Below, piece after piece: positions 1 through 5,861 of a DNA stretch of 5,896 nucleotides. The number at the start of each line of letters is the position of its first letter. Positions within the stretch are counted from its first letter, which is position 1. The translations under genes and the position numbers were made by a program. The stretch is from an uncultured Prevotella sp. GTDB taxonomy: Bacteria > Bacteroidota > Bacteroidia > Bacteroidales > Bacteroidaceae. The notes beneath the pieces were generated by a model, which saw nothing but the letters and a program-made list of their open reading frames with translations, made no database searches and was not told the DNA's origin. The DNA lies in assembly GCA_937895845.1 (NCBI GenBank), contig CALBLK010000081.1, forward strand, positions 1-5,896, written 5' to 3'.

Positions 1-195
1 GCTGAGGGCGCAGCGGAGGCTGCTGAGATGGACGGCGGGGCGGAGGCTCCCGAGGTGGAGTTTGCCACGAACCAGGAGGCCCGTGAGTACCTTTTGCGCG
101 CCTTCGGCGTGAAGGCGTCGTGCAAGACGCGGGCCGAGATAGTCGCCCTTGGCGAGCGCCTGGGCGTCCGCGTGAGCTTTATGGGTGACAAGTGA
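1..195 (+). CDS. 3' end of small phage protein, function unknown (partial)
   Basis: The frame is open from the first base and ends at TGA 193-195, so only the last 64 residues are visible; the start lies outside the window. The visible part begins with an Ala/Glu-rich low-complexity stretch (residues 1-20). A compact helical segment follows, with the pattern NQEAREYLLRAFGV, then KTRAEIVALGERLGV and a short hydrophobic end, VSFMGDK. This helix-turn-helix pattern, with a conserved 'gv' before and after the second helix, resembles small HeH/LEM- or SAP-like domains at the C-termini of some phage proteins; that comparison is from memory and weak. It lies directly upstream of the adaptor-like gene, so a head-completion or packaging-related role is possible but not shown. 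The third-position G/C bias supports real coding. Confidence 0.7.
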   Translation, partial: AEGAAEAAEMDGGAEAPEVEFATNQEAREYLLRAFGVKASCKTRAEIVALGERLGVRVSFMGDK

Positions 196-211
196 GCAGA
201 GCGTCCGTGCC

Positions 212-856
212 ATGGTTTACCAGACAGACACCGTTGTGCGCGACGTGCGCGTTGCCCTTGGCGAGAACCGGAGCGGCGAGCGCCTCATCCTTGACGGCGA
301 CCCCGACACCCTGTCGCTTGACGCCGTTATCCGTTCGAAGATAGAGGAAGCCGTGCGCAGGGTCGGCCTTTCGGCCCCCGCGCCGCTTCTTGAGGAGGGC
401 CACCTGTTCGGCGACAGCGTGTACTGGCGCGGTGACGGCAGCGGCGCCGGCTGGACGCTCCTGCCCGACGACTTCATGCGGCTGATAGCCTTCCGCATGA
501 GCGACTGGGAGCGCACCTGCTACGAAGCCATTTCGGCGGGCGACCCCCGCTACGCCCTCCAGTCGTCGCGGTTCAGGGGCGTGCGGGGCAGTGTGCAGCA
601 GCCCGTGTGCGCGATAGTGAACCGTTCCGAGGGCAAGGCCCTCGAGTTTTACAGCAGCCCGGGCGACGATGCCAGCGTGCAGCTTGCCACCTACCTTCCC
701 TATCCCGGGACAGACCGTGACGGCGGCATAGACATCTCCGAGCGCTGCTACACAGCCGTGGTGTACACTGCGGCCTCATTAGTACTAACCGCCTACGGCG
801 AGGACGCTCGTGCCGAGCAGTATTCCTCCCTGGCAAAATCGATATTGGAGCAATGA
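212..856 (+). CDS. Head-tail adaptor/connector-like phage protein
   Basis: This 214-residue protein has no signal peptide or membrane segment. It begins with VVRDVRVAL (residues 8-16). A helix follows at about 35-50 (LDAVIRSKIEEAVRRV), then a beta region, then the block LPDDFMRLIAFRMSDWER (84-101). It ends in two helices (about 177-212: CYTAVVYTAASLVLTAYG, then EQYSSLAKSIL). An 'LPxDFxRLxxxR' block followed by C-terminal Ala/Tyr-rich helices is the general pattern of phage head-tail adaptors of the DUF6682/T7-gp11-like type, and its position before fibre genes fits; the assignment is inference. I chose ATG 212 because the family-like segment starts there. GTG 185 would add nine residues and overlap the upstream gene by 11 bp. 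Neither start has a clear Shine-Dalgarno sequence. The stop overlaps the next start (ATGA, 853-856), indicating translational coupling. Confidence 0.75.
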   Translation: MVYQTDTVVRDVRVALGENRSGERLILDGDPDTLSLDAVIRSKIEEAVRRVGLSAPAPLLEEGHLFGDSVYWRGDGSGAGWTLLPDDFMRLIAFRMSDWERTCYEAISAGDPRYALQSSRFRGVRGSVQQPVCAIVNRSEGKALEFYSSPGDDASVQLATYLPYPGTDRDGGIDISERCYTAVVYTAASLVLTAYGEDARAEQYSSLAKSILEQ

Positions 857-2148
857 GCCAAACACTTGGAAGAGAGACAGGCGGCGACCTTGCCGTCGGG
901 CGCAACGTCACCGTCGGCGGCAGCGGCACCGTCCGCGGCTCGCTGTTTGTCGGCCACAGCCTCACCGTAGGCGGCTGGCTTGAAGCGCGTAACATCAAGG
1001 GCCCTGCCAAGGGCGTGTTCAGGAGCGCGGAGCAGCTGCGCAATGCCTACCCCCTGCCCCATGAGGGTTGGTGGGCCCTTGTGACCGTTGACGGCACAGC
1101 CGGCGATGGCACATGCCTCGTGCAGCTCTACGTTGCCGACGGCGGCGAATGGGTGGCCGCCGAGCAGGGCGGCTCTCCCCTGACCGTGTCCGTTGACTTC
1201 AGCGCGTACAAGGCCGAGATGGAGGCCGTGCAGGGCGACATCAGTGCGCTGAAGCAGGGCGTGGCGCAGAACGAGGAGGACATCGGCGGTCTGCGCGAGA
1301 CCCAGGCCGAGCACGCTGCCAGCCTCGGCATTCTCAGTTCGCAGGTAGGCGCCGTGCAGGGCGACATCAGCGCGCTGAAGCAGGACGTGGCGCAGAACAA
1401 GGAGGACATTGCCAGTGTGAAGCGGGACGTGGCGCAGAACAAGGAGGACATCGGCGCGCTGAAGCAGGATGTGGCGCAGAACAAGGAAGACATTGCCAGT
1501 GTGAAGCGGGACGTGGCGCAGAACAAGGAGGACATCAGCGCGCTGAAGCAGGACGTGGCGCAGAACAAGGAAGACATCAGCGTGCTGAAGCAGGATGTGG
1601 CGCAGAACAAGGAGGACATCGGCGGCCTTGACCAGCAGGTGAACGCCCTGCAGGACACCACCTCGAAGCTGCGGGACGACGCTGACGGCGCCAAGGCCCG
1701 CCTTGACGCGCTCGAGGAGAGCAAGGGCGATGCCGGCGGCATAGCCCCCCTTGGCAGTGACGGCCGCGTGCCCGCGGAGTACCTTCCCGAGCGCGTGGAC
1801 GACGTGCTGGAGTTCGGCGGCATGGAGGAGGTGGCCCGTCCGGGCGGCTCCGTGGCCAACAAGTCGACCGACGCGGGCTGTTCGGTGGTGTGGGACACCA
1901 CCCACGGCGCGTTTGTGCTGGCCGTTACCAGAGGCCAGTCGGACCTGCCCCTGACCACCTATTACAGAGGGTGGTCGGACTCCGGCCAGTATGGCACTCC
2001 CGGCCTGTGGGGCGTGACCCCCCACGGCGGCAAGCTGTTCGTTGACGTGACCACCAACACGGCGTGGCGCTGGAACGGCGCGACGCTCGCCATGGTCTTC
2101 GGCGGCGGAGGGAGCGGTAGCGGCGTCTCGTGGTACGAGGGCGGCTGA
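853..2148 (+). CDS. Coiled-coil tail fibre protein with hexad beta-repeat head
   Basis: This 431-residue protein is probably a trimeric phage fibre. Residues 13-48 form six hexads with aliphatic residues at 13, 19, 31, 37 and 43 and at 15, 21, 27, 33 and 39, suggesting a beta-helix-like head. Residues 54-106 are a small module ending in LYVADGGEW. Residues 115-290 are an uninterrupted heptad coiled coil, including six near-identical 14-residue units at 171-254. Next comes GIAPLGSDGRVPAEYLPERVDDVLEF (split by function: GIAPL linker, then VDDVLEF), followed by a YYRGWSDSGQYGTPG and KLFVDVTTNTAWRW beta region. These segments are common in Bacteroidetes phage and prophage fibre proteins as I know them. 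The end is a Gly/Ser linker (GGGGSGSG) and SWYEGG, an ending echoed by the gene at 3721. The start codon lies inside the upstream stop (ATGA). The exact place in the virion is unknown. Confidence 0.82.
   Translation: MSQTLGRETGGDLAVGRNVTVGGSGTVRGSLFVGHSLTVGGWLEARNIKGPAKGVFRSAEQLRNAYPLPHEGWWALVTVDGTAGDGTCLVQLYVADGGEWVAAEQGGSPLTVSVDFSAYKAEMEAVQGDISALKQGVAQNEEDIGGLRETQAEHAASLGILSSQVGAVQGDISALKQDVAQNKEDIASVKRDVAQNKEDIGALKQDVAQNKEDIASVKRDVAQNKEDISALKQDVAQNKEDISVLKQDVAQNKEDIGGLDQQVNALQDTTSKLRDDADGAKARLDALEESKGDAGGIAPLGSDGRVPAEYLPERVDDVLEFGGMEEVARPGGSVANKSTDAGCSVVWDTTHGAFVLAVTRGQSDLPLTTYYRGWSDSGQYGTPGLWGVTPHGGKLFVDVTTNTAWRWNGATLAMVFGGGGSGSGVSWYEGG
1363..1614 (+). repeat. Six 42-bp in-frame tandem repeats (coiled-coil units)
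   Basis: Six consecutive 42-bp units begin at 1363, 1405, 1447, 1489, 1531 and 1573, each encoding 14 residues of the form DI(S/G/A)xLKQDVAQNKE. They alternate as two types, A (ALKQ) and B (ASVKR), in the order A-B-A-B-A-A'. The B units at 1405 and 1489 are identical over all 42 bases, which points to a recent 84-bp duplication. Diverged units flank the array: a related unit at 1237-1278 (DISALKQGVAQNEE) and a degenerate one at 1615-1656. Because 42 is a multiple of three, gain or loss of units would keep the reading frame and change only the fibre length. Confidence 0.95.
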
Positions 2149-2226
2149 GGGCCGCGCGCGTGAGAGAGAATTGAAGAGAAGAGAAGACAACAAATACCAT
2201 CTTTTAAACTTAACAAGTAACAAGTT
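2149..2226 (+). promoter_or_regulatory. Low-GC leader between two fibre genes
   Basis: This 78-bp gap is much richer in A/T and purines than the surrounding genes. It contains a purine tract at about 2162-2187 with only the two T's of 'aattg' breaking it. It also has a direct 7-bp repeat, TAACAAG twice, at 2211-2224, directly before TT and the ATG at 2227. No strong Shine-Dalgarno sequence is present, so an A-rich unstructured leader may drive initiation, as is usual in Bacteroidetes. I could not find a convincing TAnnTTTG box here, so calling it a promoter is speculative; it may only be a translation leader. Confidence 0.35.
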
Positions 2227-3705
2227 ATGATTTCAAACAAGTTTCTGTTCTTTAAGACGGAGGCGGGCTTCAACGCCAAGAAGGCGGAGATAGACCTGAA
2301 CACCTCCATTGTGTTCATCAAGGACAAGAAGAGGCTGCTGACGCACGACCTCGTTATCAGCGGGGACGACGCCATGTCGGCCCTTGTGAAGTACCTGCCC
2401 CTGGCCGGGGGCGAGATTAGCGGCACGCTGGCCATCAATGGCAAGGACGCGCAGGGCAACGGCCTCACCGTGGTGAATGACATCAACACAGCCAGCAACC
2501 TCGCCGTGCTCGGGGACGCGCTGGTCGAGGGCGGCTTGACCGCGGGCAGTGTCAGCAGGAAAGGCGGCACCGCCGACCAGATACTGCTGGGCAACGGCAC
2601 GACCGCCTCGCTGTCCTCGCTGAAGAGCGCCATCTCCGCCATCCCGAAGTTCGCCGTGAAGGTGGTGAGCGCGCTGCCCACCGACATTGCGGCCATCAGC
2701 GCGAGCGCCATCTACCTTGTGAAGAGCGGCACCGAGGCGAAGAACCTCTACACCGAGTACCTCTACACCGGCGAGGTCGGCTCGGGCAAGACCTATGACG
2801 CGTCGAAGTGGGAGAAGCTGGGCGAGCAGAAGGCCGACCTCACCCCCTACTCGAAGAAGAGCGAGACGGTGAAGAGCGTGACCATCGCGCAGAGCGCGTC
2901 GACGCAGAGCCTCGTGCTGACCGTTGCCGAGGCCGACGGCAGCGCGGCCACCGCCACGGCCATCCCCGTGGCCACGGCGAGCAAGAACGGCGTGATGAGC
3001 GCGGGCGACAAGGCCGAGTTCAACGCCATGCTTGACCGGACGTTCCCCTTCAGCATCGCCACGTTCGCCCTTGCGAGCAGCTGCCCCGCATTGCAGAAGG
3101 TGGGGGCCAACCCCACGTTCTCCGCCACGTGGAGCTACGGCAACGAGGCGAAGTACACCATCACCAGCGTGGCGCTGGACGCCCCTGACGGCGTGACAGA
3201 CACAGACAAGACGCTGGCCATGACGGACAAGAGCTACAAAGGCGCCCATGCCATGTTCCTTGGCACAGGGTCGGTGGCGGGGGGCGACTACCAGCCCGGT
3301 GCGGCCCCCCACGGCACCTACACCTACAAGCTGCGCGTCAAGGGCAAGCACAAGGTGAGCGGCACGGCCTTTGACCAGTCGAAGACCGTCTCGGTGACGT
3401 TCAACCACGCCTCGTATGTGGGCAAGGTGGCCGCGGACGCGACCCCAAGCGCAAGCACGCTGGCCAGCCTCACGGCGAGCGTGGAGTGGGGCAGGACGAA
3501 GAGCAACACCCAGTCGCTGTCGAACCAGAAGTTCGTGTACTGCTACCCGAGCTACTTCGGCGACCTGACCAGCATCAAGGACGGCAACGGCTTCGAGGGC
3601 CTGGCGGGCTTCACCAAGAGCACGTTCACGGCGAACGGCACCACCTACAACTGCTACACGCAGACCATCGCGTCCACGGGCAGCGCAACGTATAACTTTA
3701 AATAA
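2227..3705 (+). CDS. Tail fibre / receptor-binding protein with Ig-like domain and C-terminal tip
   Basis: This 492-residue protein has a modular fibre architecture. Residues 1-45 are an anchor-like segment (NKFLFFKTEAGF, then SIVFIKDKKRLLTH) shared with the protein at 4664. About 55-140 is a Gly/Ala/Ser-rich beta region. Residues 141-200 form a small module (VKVVSALP, IYLV, YLYTG, KWEKLG) seen in variant form in the neighbouring fibres. YSKKSETV (208-215) and ATASKNGVMSAGDK (249-262) are linker motifs recurring in the next gene. Residues about 270-395 look like an Ig-like beta sandwich (NPTFSATWSYGNE, TYTYKLRVKG). Residues 396-492 carry SLSNQKFVYCYPSYFG and LTSIKDGNGFE, which I recognise as a frequent terminal domain of Bacteroidetes phage fibres and a plausible receptor-binding tip. 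ATG 2227 is chosen because the anchor homology starts there. Surface binding is inferred, not shown. Confidence 0.83.
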   Translation: MISNKFLFFKTEAGFNAKKAEIDLNTSIVFIKDKKRLLTHDLVISGDDAMSALVKYLPLAGGEISGTLAINGKDAQGNGLTVVNDINTASNLAVLGDALVEGGLTAGSVSRKGGTADQILLGNGTTASLSSLKSAISAIPKFAVKVVSALPTDIAAISASAIYLVKSGTEAKNLYTEYLYTGEVGSGKTYDASKWEKLGEQKADLTPYSKKSETVKSVTIAQSASTQSLVLTVAEADGSAATATAIPVATASKNGVMSAGDKAEFNAMLDRTFPFSIATFALASSCPALQKVGANPTFSATWSYGNEAKYTITSVALDAPDGVTDTDKTLAMTDKSYKGAHAMFLGTGSVAGGDYQPGAAPHGTYTYKLRVKGKHKVSGTAFDQSKTVSVTFNHASYVGKVAADATPSASTLASLTASVEWGRTKSNTQSLSNQKFVYCYPSYFGDLTSIKDGNGFEGLAGFTKSTFTANGTTYNCYTQTIASTGSATYNFK

Positions 3706-3706
3706 T

Positions 3707-3711
3707 GGAGG
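3707..3711 (+). promoter_or_regulatory. Shine-Dalgarno site for the gene at 3721
   Basis: GGAGG lies two bases after the TAA of the upstream fibre gene and nine bases before ATG 3721. It is the only clear canonical Shine-Dalgarno sequence among the genes in this window, and it fixes the start of the downstream protein. Confidence 0.7.
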
Positions 3712-3720
3712 AACAGGACA

Positions 3721-4650
3721 ATGGCATTTAACATTTCACAGGGATTCAAACTTCAGTCGCCCCAGTTCAACTTCGAGCGCGACTACTTCAAGAGCGTGGC
3801 GGAGCTGAAGGCCGCCCCCGAGAGCGGCTTCCCCGACAACTTCATCACGAACGTGGCGGGCGTGCTCTACCAGCTGAAGAAGAGCAACAGCGTCGACGCG
3901 ACCACCGGGCGCTGGCGCAAGCTCGGCCTCGGCAACCTCGGCCTTGACCTCTCGGCCTACGCCAAGAAGAGCGAGACCGTGCCCTCGACGGTGACGGTAA
4001 ACGGCACGGCCATAGGCAGCGCGCAGAAGAACATCAGCACGCCAAAGCTATTCGTTGCTGACAAGGTGTTTCTTGAAGACGAGGAGGCCCCGACCGTGGT
4101 GGACACCTCCGTTGGAAAAGACGATGTAATGTCACTTGCCGTATATCGGGATTTTGAGTCGGCTACGTATATGGTAGCAGAAAGCAAAGAAGACGGAAAG
4201 TACCACAGCAGCTGGGAGGGAGGACGTAATGCTGTCGCCCCTTTGTCGTATGGCTCGAGAATAGTTCCGGGAAAGGGCGTGATAATTACTCATCCAAGTG
4301 TATTTTTCAGTCTAACTGAGCAATGTTTCTACTATCCGGGCGAGGGCGTTCTTCTTCCAATGAAGGTTGCGGCAAGCAAGCTCGGGACTGCCCGCAAGCT
4401 GACTGTCGGCGCGACCGGGAAGCGGTTTGACGGCACGGCTGACGTGTCGTGGACGGCCAAGGAGATGGGCGTGGGCACGAAGATAGCCACGGCGTATGCC
4501 GGCGGCAAGCGCATGCTCTACCTGAAGACGAGCGACGACAGCAACCTGACCTCGCTCGAGCTTCCCGCGGCCACGGCGAGCGCCGGAGGCGTGATGAGCG
4601 CGAGTGACAAGTCGGCGCTTGACGCGCTGTCATGGTACGAGGGGGACTGA
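3721..4650 (+). CDS. Modular tail fibre protein with low-GC central cassette
   Basis: This 309-residue protein opens with an N-terminal segment unlike the NKFL anchor (MAFNISQGFKLQSPQFNFERDY is read as its own attachment type). Residues 24-70 form a small module (SVAELKAAP, FITNVAGVLYQLKK, RWRKLG). YAKKSETV (80-87) repeats the linker of the upstream fibre. The middle (about 107-220) is encoded by DNA of visibly lower GC and is not recognised. KLGTARKL (220-227) and FDGTADVSW (236-244) form a motif widespread in phage tail fibres. Near the end, ATASAGGVMSASDK (284-297) matches the upstream gene's linker, and the protein closes with LSWYEGD, like the SWYEGG end of the coiled-coil fibre. It starts after a strong GGAGG site, 15 bp downstream of the previous stop. 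A structural tail role is well supported by these motifs, but the binding target is unknown. Confidence 0.8.
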   Translation: MAFNISQGFKLQSPQFNFERDYFKSVAELKAAPESGFPDNFITNVAGVLYQLKKSNSVDATTGRWRKLGLGNLGLDLSAYAKKSETVPSTVTVNGTAIGSAQKNISTPKLFVADKVFLEDEEAPTVVDTSVGKDDVMSLAVYRDFESATYMVAESKEDGKYHSSWEGGRNAVAPLSYGSRIVPGKGVIITHPSVFFSLTEQCFYYPGEGVLLPMKVAASKLGTARKLTVGATGKRFDGTADVSWTAKEMGVGTKIATAYAGGKRMLYLKTSDDSNLTSLELPAATASAGGVMSASDKSALDALSWYEGD

Positions 4651-4663
4651 AAGGGGGGCGGCC

Positions 4664-5707
4664 ATGAAGATACCCAACAAGTTCCTTCACTTTGCCACGT
4701 GGGCCGGCTTCGTCGCCAAGCGCGACGGGGCCGGCGCGGGCATTGACAGTGACAGCTCCATCGCGTTTGTCAGGGACCAGCGCGCCATCAGCACCCACGG
4801 CACGGAGTACTACTGCGGGGAGAAGCCCCTCGGCGCGCTGGCGTACAAGGATGACCAGATGAAGACGAAGATAGCGTGCAGGAGGAGCGTGCGCCTCGGG
4901 GCGACCGTGGACAACCACAACCCCGTGAAGTACTTTTTCCGCCGGCACTACGCCTTGTCGTCCGGGGTGACAATCACCGTGCTGCTGAAGACAGGCGTGA
5001 AGTACAAGGTACGGCTTGGAGGCGCAGACCTGCCCGTCAGCGAGAAGTGCAGCCCCCTGTTTACCTACAAGACGCGGGTGAACGGCAAGCCGTTATGCAC
5101 GCTGGTTACCGACGCGGACGGCGCCATCATGCTGAAGGCGGAGGAAGGTAACAGGTGCATTGCACAAAAGGCTGCGGTGCCGTTCGACCTACCACGAGAT
5201 ACTACCATGGACGCGTGCCTCGTGTGGGTTAGCAACATTCAAAACGTTGACGGCAAATACGATGAGGTTACCCTGAACTGGGAAGATTTTAGGGATGATG
5301 ACAGCTCGTTTTCGAGCGACACTTGCAACCCCCGCCTCTTCATCAGGAAAAACAGGGTGTGCGCGCGCCCCTCCATGGTGACCGCCGACAGCATCGACCT
5401 CTCTGTTGACGGCATCGCAAGGGAGAAAGCACTCTCCGCGGGTGAGCGCGCAGACATCTACGAGTGGAAGCGCAGGGCGTTGCGGATAATGACGAACACG
5501 TCCCAAAAAAGCGGGCAAAAGAAGTACGCATGGCGGCGGAAGCGCGCCATCGCGTCAAAAGGCTGCTTCGGCGTGTTCAAAGGAAGAGCGCTCAGACGCT
5601 GCGCGCGGTATATGGTCGTGATGAGCTACAGGGGCAAGGAGTGCGGGCGCGCATGCTTTGCCTTGGCGAGCAACGATAGCAAGAAGAGGCGGCTGGTGAG
5701 GGCATAA
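4664..5707 (+). CDS. Fibre-like protein with shared anchor, Cys-rich body and basic C-terminus (unrecognised)
   Basis: This 347-residue protein starts at ATG 4664. An in-frame ATG at 4604 lies inside the previous gene and would add 20 residues with no family resemblance. Residues 1-45 (IPNKFLHFATWAGF, SSIAFVRDQRAISTHG) match the anchor of the protein at 2227, so it probably joins the same tail structure. From about residue 65 I recognise nothing. There are beta-like stretches (VTITVLLKTGVKYKVRLGG, VTLNWEDF, SIDLSVDG) and 12 cysteines spread along the chain. The last 86 residues (from R262) carry 26 Lys/Arg against 4 Asp/Glu. Third-position G/C in this tail argues that the frame is real rather than a frameshift. 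A G-run at 4653-4658, five bases before ATG, may act as a weak ribosome site. It could be a fibre, a tail tip protein or a nucleic-acid-binding structural protein; no specific function can be assigned. Confidence 0.75.
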   Translation: MKIPNKFLHFATWAGFVAKRDGAGAGIDSDSSIAFVRDQRAISTHGTEYYCGEKPLGALAYKDDQMKTKIACRRSVRLGATVDNHNPVKYFFRRHYALSSGVTITVLLKTGVKYKVRLGGADLPVSEKCSPLFTYKTRVNGKPLCTLVTDADGAIMLKAEEGNRCIAQKAAVPFDLPRDTTMDACLVWVSNIQNVDGKYDEVTLNWEDFRDDDSSFSSDTCNPRLFIRKNRVCARPSMVTADSIDLSVDGIAREKALSAGERADIYEWKRRALRIMTNTSQKSGQKKYAWRRKRAIASKGCFGVFKGRALRRCARYMVVMSYRGKECGRACFALASNDSKKRRLVRA

Positions 5708-5727
5708 AAATCAGGTCGAAGGCATGT

Positions 5728-5756
5728 GCCGTCCCGCCCAAAAAGGGCGGTAAGGC
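5728..5756. other. GC-rich hairpin in the intergenic gap
   Basis: A perfect 6-bp stem (CCGCCC 5734-5739, GGGCGG 5745-5750) encloses an AAAAA loop. Across a small internal loop the stem can extend by GCC 5728-5730 with GGC 5754-5756. It lies 20 bases after the stop of the gene at 4664. No T-run follows on either strand, so it is not a standard intrinsic terminator. It could protect the 3' end of the + strand message or form the leader of a leftward transcript. Confidence 0.5.
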
Positions 5757-5780
5757 GACTACTTCCAACGACCCATATTG

Positions 5781-5812
5781 CAAAGATACCCCATCCCCCG
5801 CAGACGGGCAAG
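5781..5812 (-). promoter_or_regulatory. Leftward Bacteroidetes-type promoter
   Basis: Read on the minus strand, TATCTTTG (5788 to 5781) fits the Bacteroidetes -7 consensus TAnnTTTG exactly. TTG (5811 to 5809) stands 20 bases upstream, where the -33 TTTG box is expected (three of four bases match, CTTG). Transcription would begin near 5773-5777 and run leftward through the hairpin and antisense to the end of the gene at 4664. No convincing minus-strand gene follows, so the product would be a non-coding or antisense RNA. A chance match is possible, since the element is short. Confidence 0.45.
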
Positions 5813-5861
5813 CGAACGTGATTAAAAATTGTTAAACGGAAGAAAAAAAAGAGTAAAGACG

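Noticed and set aside
2171..2210. Standard Bacteroidetes promoter in the leader before 2227
   Set aside because: A TTG is present at 2171-2173, but the candidate -7 sequence (TACCATCTTTT) does not match TAnnTTTG in register.
793..2223. Long minus-strand open frame of 476 codons opposite the coiled-coil fibre
   Set aside because: Its repeats simply mirror the 42-bp units of the + strand gene. GC-rich DNA with few stop codons explains its length, and it would overlap a far better gene completely.
2233..3408. Minus-strand open frame of 391 codons opposite the 492-residue fibre
   Set aside because: The composition is dominated by Arg, Gly, Ala and His, as expected from the complement of a GC-rich gene; no recognisable domain, and the + strand protein has clear fibre motifs.
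4604..4663. Upstream ATG extension of the gene at 4664
   Set aside because: The 20 added residues overlap the preceding gene in another frame and have no counterpart in the paralogous anchor, which begins at the ATG 4664 methionine.
5501..5515. A6-G slippery-looking run as a programmed -1 frameshift
   Set aside because: In the reading frame the codons are CAA AAA AGC, so the A AAA AAG heptamer is not in the phase needed, and the zero frame keeps strong third-position G/C to its stop.
5300..5707. Diversity-generating retroelement variable region at the end of the last fibre-like gene
   Set aside because: The C-terminus lacks the C-type-lectin ending and the AAC/AAT-rich codons of such targets, and no template copy or reverse transcriptase is in the window.
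5734..5750. Intrinsic terminator of the tail operon
   Set aside because: The stem-loop is real but is followed by TAAGGCGACT rather than a T-run on the + strand, and by GACGGCAC on the minus strand.
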